Positions 23,753 through 33,259 are shown, numbered from the stretch's first letter. The stretch is 38,870 nucleotides of DNA from Cupriavidus basilensis (GCF_029335485.1 NZ_JARJLM010000159.1:1-38870), one strand, 5' to 3'. Translations and numbers: made by a program. Notes: generated by a model not told the origin, from the letters alone.

Positions 23753-24604
23753 ATGCCAGCCCACCTCATCGACGGCAACGCCCTTGCCAAGCAACTCCGC
23801 ACCGAAGCCGCCCAGCGTGCCGCCCGTCTCACCGAACGCGGCCACCGGCCCGGTCTGGCCGTGGTCCTGGTAGGCGATGACCAGGCTAGCCAGGTCTATG
23901 TGCGCAACAAGGTGAAGGCCTGCGACGACAACGGCTTCCATTCCTCGCTCGACCGCTATCCGGCCGACCTGTCCGAGGCCGACCTGCTGGCCCGCATCGA
24001 CGCCCTGAACCGCGACCCGAACATCCACGGCATCCTGGTGCAGTTGCCGCTACCCAAGCATATCGACAGCCACAAGGTGCTCGAAGCCATCGCCCCGGAA
24101 AAGGACGTGGACGGTTTCCACGTGGCCAATGCCGGCGCCCTGATGACCGGCGCGCCGCTGTTCCGCCCGTGCACGCCATATGGCTGCATGAAGATGCTGG
24201 AATCGGTCCAGTTCCCGCTGCGCGGCGCCCGTGCCGTGGTGGTCGGCGCATCGAATATCGTCGGCAAGCCGATGGCGATGCTGCTGCTGCAGGCCGGCGC
24301 CACCGTCACCATCTGCAATAGCAAGACGCGCGACCTGGCCGCCCACACCCGCGATGCCGACGTCATCGTGGCCGCCGTGGGCCGGCGCAATATCATCACC
24401 GCCGACATGGTGAAGCCCGGTGCGGCCGTGATCGACGTGGGCATGAACCGCGACGACAACGGCAAGCTGTGCGGCGACGTCGATTTCAACGGCGTGAAGG
24501 AAGTGGCCGGCTACATCACCCCGGTACCGGGTGGCGTGGGCCCGATGACCATTACGATGCTGCTGATCAACACGCTGGAAGCCGCCGAGCGCGCCGCCGG
24601 CTGA
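23753..24604 (+). CDS. folD: Bifunctional methylenetetrahydrofolate dehydrogenase / methenyltetrahydrofolate cyclohydrolase FolD
   Basis: A 283-residue cytoplasmic enzyme interconverting 5,10-methylene-THF and 10-formyl-THF with NADP, for purine and formyl-Met synthesis. Signatures are complete: Y49-x3-K53 in [13 protein letters not shown] (catalytic lysine), [19 protein letters not shown], the nucleotide-binding [15 protein letters not shown], and the C-terminal [13 protein letters not shown]. The length equals that of the family. It starts at MPAHLIDG shortly after a TATAAT element. Downstream is the M3 peptidase gene after 130 bases, and cotranscription is possible. Confidence 0.96.
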   Translation: MPAHLIDGNALAKQLRTEAAQRAARLTERGHRPGLAVVLVGDDQASQVYVRNKVKACDDNGFHSSLDRYPADLSEADLLARIDALNRDPNIHGILVQLPLPKHIDSHKVLEAIAPEKDVDGFHVANAGALMTGAPLFRPCTPYGCMKMLESVQFPLRGARAVVVGASNIVGKPMAMLLLQAGATVTICNSKTRDLAAHTRDADVIVAAVGRRNIITADMVKPGAAVIDVGMNRDDNGKLCGDVDFNGVKEVAGYITPVPGGVGPMTITMLLINTLEAAERAAG

Positions 24605-24734
24605 GGCCGCCCCCGCGGCCCGGACCAGGCGGCGCCCGCGCCATGCGCGCACGAGCCGCCCGGCACTGGAAAACCTGCCGCCCCGCCCCAATGTGCGGGG
24701 TATTGCCTTTACCGGCCCTGCCAAGAGAGACGTC

Positions 24735-26831
24735 ATGGACCAAGCCGCCAATCAAGCCAACGCCGCCAACCCGCTGCTGGATTTCTCCGACCTGCCGCGT
24801 TTCTCCGAGATCCGCCCTGAACATATCGGGCCGGCGCTGGATACACTGCTGGCCACCGCGCAGGCCGCCGTCGACCGCGCCGAGGATCCCGCCACCGAAG
24901 CCACCTGGGCCAATGCCGTGGAAGCGCTGGAAGCCGCCACCGAGCCGCTCGGCCGGGCCTGGGGCGTGGTCGGCCACCTGAGCGCCGTGGCGGATACGCC
25001 GGCGTTGCGCCAGGCGCATGCCGACAACCTGCCGCGCATGACCGAATTCTGGTCCTCGCTGGGCCAGAGCCTCGCGCTCTACGACAAATACAAGGCCATC
25101 GCCGCCGGCCCGGCATTCGCCACCATGAGCGCGGCCCGCCGCCAGCTGATGGAAAACGAGCTGCGCGGCTTCCGCCTGGGCGGCGCCGAGCTGCCCGAAG
25201 ACAAGAAGCCCCGCTTCGCCGCGATCCAGGAACAGCAGGCCCAGTTGTCCAAGGCCTTCTCCGACCACGTGCTCGATGCCACCAATGCCTATGCGCTGCT
25301 GATCGAGGACGAAAGCCGCTTGAGCGGCGTGCCTGAAGATGCACTGGAAGCCGCGCGCCACGCCGCCGAGAAAGACGGCAAGCCGGGCTGGAAATTCACC
25401 CTGCACTTCCCGTCCTACTTCCCCGTGCTGCAATACGCGGACGACCGCACGCTGCGCCAGACCATGTACGAAGCCAGCGTCACCCGCGCCTCGGACCTCG
25501 GCCCGCAGTACAGCCAGGGCAAGGCCGAGTGGGACAACACCGAAAACATGCGCGAGCAGCTGGCGCTGCGCCGGGAGGAAGCCCTGCTGCTCGGCTACGC
25601 CTCCTTCGGCGAGGTCTCGCTGGTGCCCAAGATGGCGGAATCCCCGGCGGAAGTGCTGCGCTTCCTGGACGAACTGGCCGCCAAGGCCCGTCCGTTCGCC
25701 GAGCAGGACTGGACCGAACTCAAGGCCTTCGCGGCCGCCGAACTTGGGCTGGCCGAACTGGCGCCCTGGGACATCGCCTACGCTTCGGAAAGGCTGCGCC
25801 AGCAGCGCTATGCCTTCTCGGAGCAGGAGGTCAAGCAATACTTCCCCGAGCCCCAGGTGCTCAAAGGCCTGTTCGGCGTAGTGGAAAAGCTGTTCTCGGT
25901 GCGCATCGAGGCGGACCAGGCCCAGACCTGGCATGAGGACGCGCGCTTCTTCCGTGTGGTATCGCCCGAGGGAGAACTGCTGGCGCAGTTCTACATCGAC
26001 CTGTACGCCCGCGAAGGCAAGCGCGGCGGCGCGTGGATGGACGACGCGCGCGGCCGCAAGCTGCTCGACGGCGGCCGCGTGCAGACTCCGGTGGCCTACC
26101 TGACCTGCAACTTCACGGCGCCGGTGGGCGGCAAGCCTGCGCTGTTCACCCACGATGAAGTGATCACGCTGTTCCATGAGTTCGGCCACGGGCTGCACCA
26201 TATGCTGACCCAGGTGGGCGAACTGGGCGTGTCGGGCATCAACGGCGTGGAGTGGGATGCAGTCGAACTGCCCTCGCAATTCATGGAGAACTTCTGCTGG
26301 GAATACGAAGTGCTGGCCGACATGACCTCGCACGTCGACAGCGGCCAGCCGCTGCCGCGCACGCTGTTCGAGCGCATGCTGGCCGCCAAGAACTTCCAGA
26401 ACGGCATGATGACGCTGCGCCAGATCGTGTTCTCGTCCTTCGACATGCACCTGCACACCGACTTCGACCCGGCCGGCGAGAAATCCGTGCTGGCGCTGTC
26501 CCGGGAGATCAACGACCGGGCGCACGTGGTGCCGCAGCATCCGCTCTCGCGCTGGCCGAATACCTTCAGCCATGTGTTCGCGGGCGGCTATGCCGCCGGC
26601 TACTACAGCTACAAGTGGGCTGAGGTGCTGTCCGCCGACGTGTATGCGGCGTTCGAGGAAGCCGCCCGGCTTTCGGGCACGGTGCTGGACGCCGAGACCG
26701 GGGCGCGCTACCGCCGCGAGATCCTCTCGGTCGGCGGCAGCCGCCCGGCGATGGAATCCTTCACGGCATTCCGCGGCCGCGCGCCGCAGATCGACGCACT
26801 GCTGCGCCACGGCGGCATGGCCGTGGCGTAA
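24735..26831 (+). CDS. prlC: Oligopeptidase A, M3-family zinc metallopeptidase
   Basis: A 698-residue cytoplasmic oligopeptidase that degrades peptides from proteolysis and cleaved signal peptides. The zinc-binding motif H481-E-F-G-H485 is in LFHEFGHGLHHML, and the third ligand is expected in the following SGINGVEWDAVELPSQFMEN helix. The C-terminal FAGGYAAGYYSYKWAEVLSAD segment is a hallmark of M3A enzymes. The start at 24735 (MDQAANQ) follows AGAGAG; the open frame begins 14 codons earlier without a ribosome site. Length is close to E. coli PrlC (about 680). It is followed by a terminator. Confidence 0.94.
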   Translation: MDQAANQANAANPLLDFSDLPRFSEIRPEHIGPALDTLLATAQAAVDRAEDPATEATWANAVEALEAATEPLGRAWGVVGHLSAVADTPALRQAHADNLPRMTEFWSSLGQSLALYDKYKAIAAGPAFATMSAARRQLMENELRGFRLGGAELPEDKKPRFAAIQEQQAQLSKAFSDHVLDATNAYALLIEDESRLSGVPEDALEAARHAAEKDGKPGWKFTLHFPSYFPVLQYADDRTLRQTMYEASVTRASDLGPQYSQGKAEWDNTENMREQLALRREEALLLGYASFGEVSLVPKMAESPAEVLRFLDELAAKARPFAEQDWTELKAFAAAELGLAELAPWDIAYASERLRQQRYAFSEQEVKQYFPEPQVLKGLFGVVEKLFSVRIEADQAQTWHEDARFFRVVSPEGELLAQFYIDLYAREGKRGGAWMDDARGRKLLDGGRVQTPVAYLTCNFTAPVGGKPALFTHDEVITLFHEFGHGLHHMLTQVGELGVSGINGVEWDAVELPSQFMENFCWEYEVLADMTSHVDSGQPLPRTLFERMLAAKNFQNGMMTLRQIVFSSFDMHLHTDFDPAGEKSVLALSREINDRAHVVPQHPLSRWPNTFSHVFAGGYAAGYYSYKWAEVLSADVYAAFEEAARLSGTVLDAETGARYRREILSVGGSRPAMESFTAFRGRAPQIDALLRHGGMAVA

Positions 26832-26909
26832 GAAAGGGGGCTGGCGGCATCACGCAGGCCCCCTTCCCAACCCTCGCCGTGGTGGAACAGGCAACGGAAG
26901 CGAACAACG

Positions 26910-26943
26910 AAGGCAGCTCACATCGGGCTGCCTTTCTTCTTTA
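26910..26943 (+). terminator. Rho-independent terminator of the oligopeptidase gene
   Basis: An eight-base stem AAGGCAGC/GCTGCCTT with a nine-base loop is followed by a T-rich tail (TTCTTCTTT). It overlaps the stop codon of the convergent MFS gene. Confidence 0.75.
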
Positions 26944-28164
26944 TTGGCGGCTGGCGCGCGCGATGCATGCGGCCGACACCAGCGCGCACAAGCCGCTGGC
27001 TGCGATCGCGGCGGAGTAGTTGCCATAGGCATCGAAGAGCCAGCCCGCGAAACTGCCGCCGGCCATCGCGGCTATCCCAACAGCGATGTACAGCGCACCC
27101 AGGATCGCGCCAAGGTTCGCCGTGCCGAACCACGCCGCGGCGAGTGCGGGATACAGAGAAATGCAGCCACCGTTCGCCGCGCCGAACAGCACGGCAAACA
27201 CCGCCAGCGCCGGAAAGCTCGCCGCGCCGAACCACACGCCGTTGAGTGCGGCCAGCATCAGGGTCAGCCACACCAGCAGGCGGCCGGGACCAAGGCGGTC
27301 GCCCAGTCCGCCCAGCAAGAGGCGGCCCAGGATGTTGCCAACGCCCACCAGGCCGATCAGCAGGTTGCCTCCCGCGGCGGAGATGCCGTGCTGCCGCGCA
27401 TAAGGGTGAATGTGGACCAGCGCCGCGAACAGACCGACCGAGCCCAGCAGGATCGCCGCGAACATCCACCAGAATCGCCCGCCGCGCGCCGCCTGCGACA
27501 GGCGCATCCCTGACTGCTGGCTGCCCGTGGCCCTGCCGGGCGCGGGCGGGTCTCCATCGGGATACTGGCCAGCCTCCTGCGGGCTACCCCTCACCAGCCA
27601 TGCCATCGCCAGGCCGGTCACGGCGATGGCCAGCGCGAAACAGCGCATCGTCGCCTGCCAGGACATATGCTCCATCAGCAAGCCGGCCATCACCGGCCCG
27701 ACGAAGGTGCCAAGCCCGGTGCCTGCCAGCGCCAGGCCCGACGCCCTGCTGCGATGCCTGACGAACCAGCGCTGGACCGCCGTCACCGCCGGCACGTAGA
27801 CCAGGCCTACGCCCAGGCCGACCAGTGAGCAGAAGGCCATCAGGAAGCTGGCCAGCGACGCCGTGACGGTGCTGGCAATGCCGAAGCCCAGCGCCAGCAG
27901 CACAACCCCCATGCCGACTACCAGGCGCGTTGAAATGCGATCGGCCAGGGATCCCGCGAACACGCCAACCACGTAGTAGATCAGCGCGGTGAACGAGAAC
28001 ACCGACGCCGTGGACGAACTCCCTGCCTGGAAGCCTTCCTGGATGCTTGCGAAGAAGGCACCGAACGAATACGCGGCGCCGAAGATCAGCGCCAGCAGCA
28101 CGTGCGCCGCGCCCACGACATACCAGCCCGGGAAGATTCCCGTTCTTGCTCCCGTTGTTGTCAT
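26941..28164 (-). CDS. MFS transporter, oxalate/formate antiporter or monocarboxylate (OxlT/MCT-like) group
   Basis: A 407-residue, 12-helix major facilitator. The N-terminal GIFPGWYVVGAAHVLLALIFGAAYSFG, the loop between TM2 and TM3 (GSLADRIST) and the central hydrophilic loop (about 195-215) match the group that exchanges small carboxylates. Substrate is not determined. The ATG at 28164 is preferred to that at 28170 because the GGAGGGG ribosome site is only two bases from the latter. It diverges from a HutC-like regulator, and a CTTGT-N4-ACAAG operator covers its -35, so its expression is likely repressed by that regulator until an inducer, probably its own substrate, is present. Confidence 0.88.
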   Translation of the reverse strand: MTTTGARTGIFPGWYVVGAAHVLLALIFGAAYSFGAFFASIQEGFQAGSSSTASVFSFTALIYYVVGVFAGSLADRISTRLVVGMGVVLLALGFGIASTVTASLASFLMAFCSLVGLGVGLVYVPAVTAVQRWFVRHRSRASGLALAGTGLGTFVGPVMAGLLMEHMSWQATMRCFALAIAVTGLAMAWLVRGSPQEAGQYPDGDPPAPGRATGSQQSGMRLSQAARGGRFWWMFAAILLGSVGLFAALVHIHPYARQHGISAAGGNLLIGLVGVGNILGRLLLGGLGDRLGPGRLLVWLTLMLAALNGVWFGAASFPALAVFAVLFGAANGGCISLYPALAAAWFGTANLGAILGALYIAVGIAAMAGGSFAGWLFDAYGNYSAAIAASGLCALVSAACIARASRQ

Positions 28165-28261
28165 TGCCATATCCCCTCCAATGGCGGCTTTGGTGCCGCT
28201 TCATGTCTCCCGGTGTCCCGGTCTCTGTTGTTTCGCCACGCAGTTCACGCCACATTGTGCA

Positions 28262-28281
28262 AAATGACTATAAATGACTAT
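28262..28281. repeat. Perfect 10-base tandem repeat in the divergent promoter
   Basis: AAATGACTAT occurs twice back to back (28262-28271 and 28272-28281), between the operator and the MFS gene, covering the predicted -10. It may be a further protein-binding site. Confidence 0.7.
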
Positions 28282-28295
28282 TCTTGTCTATACAA
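28267..28295 (-). promoter_or_regulatory. Predicted promoter of the MFS gene
   Basis: On the minus strand TTGTAT (28295-28290), 17 bases and TATAGT (28272-28267) form a good sigma-70 promoter. Its -35 is buried in the CTTGT-N4-ACAAG palindrome, the arrangement expected for repression. Confidence 0.6.
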
Positions 28296-28296
28296 G
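28283..28296. promoter_or_regulatory. Candidate HutC-type operator
   Basis: CTTGTCTATACAAG has five-base inverted arms and closely resembles CTTGTATATACAAG-like operators of HutC/GntR repressors. A possible half-site, CTAGACAAG, lies at 28402-28410 near the regulator start. Recognition by the adjacent regulator is inference from family and position. Confidence 0.65.
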
Positions 28297-28433
28297 ATGG
28301 ATTAATAAATCGCAGCCAGGGGCCGCCACGTTCGATTGCGCTTCCGGCCAGGCGTGGAGAGGCCCCGCTGCGCCGGTCAAACCAGCGGCTGCGCCAATTG
28401 GCTAGACAAGCCCCGTCAAGTAATATGCGTGCC

Positions 28434-29147
28434 ATGACCTATCTGCCTCCCGCCGCCGCCTACGCGCATATCAAGAACTACCTGAAGGAGGGGCTCAGCG
28501 CCGGCCGCTGGCCGCCCGGCACCCTGATGCCGTCGGAATCCGAGCTGGTCACCCAGTTCAGCGTCAGCCGCATGACCGCCAACCGCGCGGTGCGCGAACT
28601 GCAGGCGGAAGGACTGGTGGAGCGCGTGCAGGGTGTCGGCACATTCGCCACCCAGCCCTACCGGGCGTCGTCCACCCTGACCATCCGCGACTTGCACGAC
28701 GAGATCACGGAGCGGGGCCACCGGCACCGCTCCGAGGTGCACCTGGCGCGCGCGGAAGCGGTCAGCGAGACGCTCGCGCAGCGCATGGGCCTGCCGGCGG
28801 GCAGCGAGGTCTTCCACACCTTGATCGTGCACAGCGAGAACGGCGTGCCCCTGCTCTGCGAGGACCGCTACGTCAACCCCGCCCGCGCGCCCGACTACCT
28901 CAGCGTGGATTTCACCAGGACCACGCCGACCAACTACCTGCTGACCGTGGCACCGCTATGGGAGGCGCAGTATTCGATCGAGGCCCAGCTGCCCACCGCG
29001 GAAGAAGCACAGTTGCTGGGCGTCAAGCCGTCGGAGCCCTGCCTGATCGTGGTCCGCCGCACGGAGAGCCAGGGCTCGCCGATCACGCTGGCACGGCTGG
29101 TGCATCCGGGGTCGCGCTATACCATCGAAGGCTCGTTCAAACCCTGA
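28434..29147 (+). CDS. GntR-family regulator, HutC subfamily (UTRA domain)
   Basis: A 237-residue repressor with an N-terminal GntR winged helix (about 5-75; SESELVTQFSVSRMTANRAVREL, then VERVQGVGTF) and a C-terminal UTRA effector domain (about 95-230). It is very like HutC, the urocanate-responsive regulator of histidine use. No hut genes are in the window, so a hut role is unproven. Here it more likely controls the divergent MFS gene through the palindrome at 28283. The start is uncertain: ATG 28434 (MTYLPP) and ATG 28425 are both possible, and neither has a strong ribosome site. The frame open to 28284 runs through the operator and is not expected to be translated. Confidence 0.88.
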   Translation: MTYLPPAAAYAHIKNYLKEGLSAGRWPPGTLMPSESELVTQFSVSRMTANRAVRELQAEGLVERVQGVGTFATQPYRASSTLTIRDLHDEITERGHRHRSEVHLARAEAVSETLAQRMGLPAGSEVFHTLIVHSENGVPLLCEDRYVNPARAPDYLSVDFTRTTPTNYLLTVAPLWEAQYSIEAQLPTAEEAQLLGVKPSEPCLIVVRRTESQGSPITLARLVHPGSRYTIEGSFKP

Positions 29148-29627
29148 GCGTGGTCTTCGTCGATACGCCCGTCCGCATCAGCGCCTCCAGCAAGCGGCTC
29201 GTGGAGGCAATGCAATGCTGCTGCGAGGCCTGCCGCCCAGCACGGCGCGGGCGTCCTGCCGCACGATCCACTGGTGCCACCGGCCAGGCTGACCGAGGGC
29301 CGGGCCTGGCTGATTGCCGGCTGGGCGCCGGATGCGTGGTGCCTGGCGCCGTTTTCTCCGGTTTCCGCATGCTGCGGCGATACCGTCCGGCTGCCATGGA
29401 AGCGTGAGCGGTAAACATGCCGTAAACGGCATTCCAGGCTCACCCACGCCCGAGAACCGGACAAGCGCACCACGCATCCCCACAATCGGGCCGGCTCACG
29501 CGACAATCTAGCCTGAACGCCAAGAACTCGCACATTGACCGGGGAGGCCTGCCGGCTTTGCAGGCATTTGCAGCCGGGCTCCTCTGAATCATCAACAATG
29601 CTAGCAATAAGGATGGATAGCCCAACC
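29148..29627. other. 480-base gap without a supported gene
   Basis: No frame here resembles a known protein and none has a ribosome site. The only structure is a perfect palindrome, ATGCCGT-AA-ACGGCAT (29416-29431). The stretch could be decayed coding DNA or a long control region for the exonuclease gene, and the sequence does not decide. Confidence 0.5.
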
Positions 29628-30428
29628 ATGAGAATCGCCACGTGGAACGTCAACTCGCTCAAGGTCCGGCTGCCGCAGGTGCTGGACTGGCTGCTGGAGC
29701 AGGAAAAAGCCGAAACCCCGATCGATGCCCTGTGCCTGCAGGAGCTGAAGATGCCGGACGACAAGTACCCGCTGGCCGAACTGGAAAGCGCGGGCTTTCA
29801 CAGCGTGTTCACCGGCCAGAAGACCTATAACGGCGTAGCCATCCTGGCGCGCAACGCGACCATGGCCACGCCCGCCGACGTGGTGCGCAACATTCCCGGC
29901 TACGACGACCCCCAACAGCGCGTGGTGGCGGCCACCTATGGCGACGTGCGCCTGGTGTGCGCCTATTTCCCCAATGGCCAGGCGCCGGATTCCGACAAGT
30001 TCACCTATAAGCTGGGCTGGCTGCAGGCGATGACGGCATGGCTGCAGGCGGAGATGGCGAAGTACCCGAAGCTCGCGCTGCTGGGCGATTTCAATATCGC
30101 GCCGGAAGACCGCGATGTGCACGACCCCAAGAAATGGGAAGGCCAGAACCTGGTGTCGCCGCCGGAACGGGACGCTTTCAAGGCGCTGCAAGCGCTCGGC
30201 CTGGCCGATGCGTTCCGCCTGTTCGAACAGCCCGAGAAGAGCTTCTCCTGGTGGGATTACCGCATGTTCGCCTTCCGCCGCAACGCTGGCCTGCGCATCG
30301 ACCACATCCTGCTGTCTCCAGCCTTGCGCGACGTGTGCCACGCCTGCGTGATCGATCGCGTGCCGCGCACCTGGGAGCAGCCGTCGGACCACACGCCGGT
30401 GGTGGCCACGCTCGCCACCGGCGCATAG
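29628..30428 (+). CDS. xth: Exodeoxyribonuclease III (AP endonuclease)
   Basis: A 266-residue DNA repair nuclease of the exonuclease-endonuclease-phosphatase fold that cleaves at abasic sites and degrades 3' ends. Family motifs are intact: [15 protein letters not shown] (N7 metal site), [13 protein letters not shown] (catalytic Glu), [26 protein letters not shown] (Asp/Asn), and the C-terminal [10 protein letters not shown] with the catalytic His. The start at 29628 (MRIATW) is the usual family start with AGGATGG upstream; longer frames add unrelated residues. It is not obviously in an operon. An 8-oxoguanine deaminase is encoded 3.4 kb away, which may be coincidence. Confidence 0.94.
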   Translation: MRIATWNVNSLKVRLPQVLDWLLEQEKAETPIDALCLQELKMPDDKYPLAELESAGFHSVFTGQKTYNGVAILARNATMATPADVVRNIPGYDDPQQRVVAATYGDVRLVCAYFPNGQAPDSDKFTYKLGWLQAMTAWLQAEMAKYPKLALLGDFNIAPEDRDVHDPKKWEGQNLVSPPERDAFKALQALGLADAFRLFEQPEKSFSWWDYRMFAFRRNAGLRIDHILLSPALRDVCHACVIDRVPRTWEQPSDHTPVVATLATGA

Positions 30429-30556
30429 CGAATAGGCCGCGAGGGGTGCGGATGGCCTGGAATGGCGGGCCGAAGCGCTAAGCCGAAGACCACGTTCAGG
30501 CTATCCGGGTAGCCACCGGCTCGCGTCCGGGCAGCCGCGCGGCTACACTTGCGGGC

Positions 30557-31006
30557 ATGAAACCGGCTACCTTCCGCCATCGCAACCTTCCCCACCTGCT
30601 GCTGCAAGCACGCGAAACGCTGATGGCGGGCTTTCGGCCCATCCTGCGCCAGCACGGCATGACCGAGCAGCAATGGCGCGTGGTGCGTACCCTCAACGAG
30701 CAGGGCGAAATGGAGCCCAACCAGCTGGCCGATGCCTGCCTGATCCTGAGCCCCAGCCTGACGCGCATGCTCTCCAGCATGGCGGAGGCGGGCCTGATCC
30801 TGCGCTCCCGCTCCACTACCGACCAGCGCCGCCAGCTGATCTCGCTGACCGACAAATGCCGCGACATGATCGCGGAGATGGAACCGCTGATCGACCGCCG
30901 CTACGAGGAACTGGAGCAGATGATCGGCGCCGAACGCCTGGGCAAGGTCTACGGCGCGCTCGACGAACTGCTGGATAGCTTCAACGAACAAGACCGGTGC
31001 GCATGA
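30557..31006 (+). CDS. MarR-family regulator, HpaR-like
   Basis: A 149-residue winged-helix regulator. Helix-turn-helix LADACLILSPSLTRMLSSM (about 56-74) and the wing RSRSTTDQRRQLISLT (about 83-98) match MarR proteins, and the overall sequence is closest to HpaR, which controls homoprotocatechuate catabolism. No hpa genes are near. Its TGA overlaps the ATG of the SulP transporter (ATGA at 31003), so it is cotranscribed with and may regulate that gene. Confidence 0.9.
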   Translation: MKPATFRHRNLPHLLLQARETLMAGFRPILRQHGMTEQQWRVVRTLNEQGEMEPNQLADACLILSPSLTRMLSSMAEAGLILRSRSTTDQRRQLISLTDKCRDMIAEMEPLIDRRYEELEQMIGAERLGKVYGALDELLDSFNEQDRCA

Positions 31007-32808
31007 ACATCCCCGCCGCCGCGGGTAGCATGCTGGAGCGCCTGCTGCCGGCATGGCGCCACCGCGTCGGTCCGGCCAGCTTGCGCGCGGATCTGGTGGC
31101 CGGCCTGCTCGGCGCCGTGCTGGTGCTGCCGCAGGGCGTGGCGTTCGCCACCCTGGCCGGTTTGCCGCCGCAGTACGGCATCTACGCGGCGGTCATTCCC
31201 TGCATCGTGGCTGCCTTGTTTGGCTCAAGCTGGCATGTGATGTCCGGCCCGACCAACGCCAACTCCCTGGCGTTATTCGCCATGCTGAGCCCGGTTGCCT
31301 TCGCCGGCAGTCCCGAATACATCAACCTGGCGCTGGCCGTCACCATCATGGTCGGCTTGCTGCAACTCGCCGTGGGCACCCTGCGCCTCGGCTCGCTGGC
31401 CAATTTCATCTCGCCGTCGGTGCTGCTCGGCTTCACCTGCGGCGCAGCCACGCTGATCGGACTCTATGCGCTCAAGGACCTGTTTGGCCTGTCGGTGCCC
31501 ACCGGCACCAGCGCATTCGGCGTAGTGCGCTTCCTGCTCGGCAATGCTGCCACCGTCAACTGGAGCGCATTCACCGTGGCCGCGGTCACGCTGGCGGTGA
31601 CGGTCGCCGCCAAACGCATCTCCCGCCGCCTGCCGTTCATGCTGATCGGTCTGCTGGCCGGCTATGGCGTCGCGCTGCTGCTCAATGCACCAGGCTGGAG
31701 CGCAGGCGCGCGCCATGTCAATGTGGTCGGCCCGATTCCCTCTGCCATTCCGCCCTTCCATCTTCCCGAAATCTCCTGGCAGGCCATCCCCGACCTGCTG
31801 GGTATCGCCGCGGCACTCACCATCGTTGCGCTCGGCCAGTCGATCTCGATCGCCAAGGCGGTGGCGCTGCGCTCGGGCCAGCACATCGACGCGAACCGCG
31901 AGTTCATCGGCCAGGGCCTGTCGAATATCGCGGGTGGCCTGTTCTCCGCCTATATCTCCTGCGGCTCGCTAAACCGCTCGATGCCGAATTACGAAGCCGG
32001 CGCGAAGACGCCGCTGGCCAGCATCTTCTCCGCCTTGCTCCTGGTCGTGCTGGTCACGGCCAGCGCCCCGCTGCTGGCGCAGATTCCGCTCGCGGCCATC
32101 TCCGCCATGCTCCTGCTGGTGGCCTGGGGCCTGTTCGATCTGGCCCGCCTGCGGCGCATCGCCAGCCTGAGCCGCACCGAATTCGTCATCGCCGTCAGCA
32201 CCTATGCCGCCACGCTGGCCATCCGCCTGGAGATGGCGGTCCTGCTCGGTACCATCCTGTCGCTGGTCGCCCATCTCTACCGCACCTCGCGGCCGGCCGT
32301 GCGCAGCCTGGTACCGGATGCGGATGATCCCGGCCGGCGCTTCACACCGCTGGACGAACTGCACAGGCCACAGCCGGAATGCCCCCAGCTCAAGCTGCTG
32401 CGCATGGAAGGCGCGATCTACTTCGGCGCCGTCCAGTACGTCACCGACCGCCTGCACGAGGCGCGCCGTGCCCATCCCGGCCAGATCCATCTGCTGGCCA
32501 TGACCAAGAGCATGAATTTCATCGACCTGGCGGGTGCCGAGATGTGGGAAAGCGAACTCGCGGAACGCCGTGCCACCGGCGGCGACCTGTATTTCCACCG
32601 CCCGCGAACGCAGGTTCTGCAATGCTGGGATCAGACCGGCTTCGCCTCGAAGCTGGGCGAGGGACACATCTTCTCGACCAAGCGGCAGGCGCTGCACACC
32701 ATCATTGCCCATCTCGATGCCGGCGTGTGCGCGGGATGCCAGGCTCGTATCTTCGAGGAATGCGCAGGCCGTCCGGGCGGAGCGCTGTATCAAGCGCAGC
32801 CAGCCTGA
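31003..32808 (+). CDS. SulP-family anion transporter with C-terminal STAS domain
   Basis: A 601-residue protein with about 12 membrane segments (about 25-420) and a cytoplasmic STAS domain (about 450-560). The opening VAGLLGAVLVLPQGVAFATLAGLPPQYGIYAAVIP is the SulP signature region, and SGPTNANSLALF is typical of the anion-binding site. STAS-domain conserved MTKSMNFIDLAGAEMWE is present. Substrates in the family include sulfate, bicarbonate and dicarboxylates and cannot be read here. The ATG at 31003 overlaps the MarR stop; a GTG two codons earlier is possible. The C-terminal tail after the STAS domain has a cysteine pair (CAGCQ) that is not universal. Confidence 0.92.
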   Translation: MNIPAAAGSMLERLLPAWRHRVGPASLRADLVAGLLGAVLVLPQGVAFATLAGLPPQYGIYAAVIPCIVAALFGSSWHVMSGPTNANSLALFAMLSPVAFAGSPEYINLALAVTIMVGLLQLAVGTLRLGSLANFISPSVLLGFTCGAATLIGLYALKDLFGLSVPTGTSAFGVVRFLLGNAATVNWSAFTVAAVTLAVTVAAKRISRRLPFMLIGLLAGYGVALLLNAPGWSAGARHVNVVGPIPSAIPPFHLPEISWQAIPDLLGIAAALTIVALGQSISIAKAVALRSGQHIDANREFIGQGLSNIAGGLFSAYISCGSLNRSMPNYEAGAKTPLASIFSALLLVVLVTASAPLLAQIPLAAISAMLLLVAWGLFDLARLRRIASLSRTEFVIAVSTYAATLAIRLEMAVLLGTILSLVAHLYRTSRPAVRSLVPDADDPGRRFTPLDELHRPQPECPQLKLLRMEGAIYFGAVQYVTDRLHEARRAHPGQIHLLAMTKSMNFIDLAGAEMWESELAERRATGGDLYFHRPRTQVLQCWDQTGFASKLGEGHIFSTKRQALHTIIAHLDAGVCAGCQARIFEECAGRPGGALYQAQPA

Positions 32809-32890
32809 CGGCGGCACCACCGCGCCGGGCTGCATCAGGCGGAAGCACGATCACGCCTGGGCGAATGCATTGAAAACGGGTGAGGTCACA

Positions 32891-32917
32891 AAGAAAAACG
32901 CCGGCGTATAACCGGCG
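32891..32917 (-). terminator. Rho-independent terminator of the DUF1488 gene
   Basis: On the minus strand a CGCCGG/CCGGCG stem with a seven-base loop is followed by TTTTTCTT. It lies 79 bases past the DUF1488 stop and would also meet transcripts from the opposite SulP gene only weakly. Confidence 0.7.
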
Positions 32918-32995
32918 CGGGGCGGCGAGAAGCCGCGATAACATGAAGCGGTCGCCCGGGATCGGACCGATGACCGGCCCGGACTGAGACTGGCT

Positions 32996-33259
32996 TCAGA
33001 GCGGCGCCACATGGGCGCGCTTGACTACCACGGGCTGGGCTGCGCCCTGCTCGATCAGCACCACCGCGGCACGCTCGATCGTTTCGCGTCCCGCGCGGAA
33101 TGCCTCTTCAAGCGACAGCACCTGGTCGGCACTGAAGCCTTCCCACAGCGCTTCGCGGGTCACCACACAGGTAACCGGTTGGCCGTCGACAACGGCGTGA
33201 AATAGCAAGCCTTCATTGTTGATATCGTAACGCTCTTGCTCTTGGAACTTGATATCCAT
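32996..33259 (-). CDS. DUF1488-family small protein
   Basis: An 87-residue cytoplasmic protein of the DUF1488 family, whose function is unknown. It reads MDIKFQEQERYDINNEGLLFHAVVDG and keeps the VTREAL and AFRAGRETIERAA segments typical of the family. The start at 33259 follows GGAGG with good spacing; an open frame to 33454 adds unrelated residues. It is a single-gene unit ended by a terminator, convergent with the SulP gene. Confidence 0.82.
   Translation of the reverse strand: MDIKFQEQERYDINNEGLLFHAVVDGQPVTCVVTREALWEGFSADQVLSLEEAFRAGRETIERAAVVLIEQGAAQPVVVKRAHVAPL

Noticed and set aside
24567-26810. 747-codon open frame opposite the M3 oligopeptidase
   Set aside because: Antisense shadow; the sense strand has the complete HEFGH peptidase.
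28434-29147. Naming this regulator hutC
   Set aside because: Similarity is clear but no histidine-utilization gene is in the window and the apparent target is an MFS gene.
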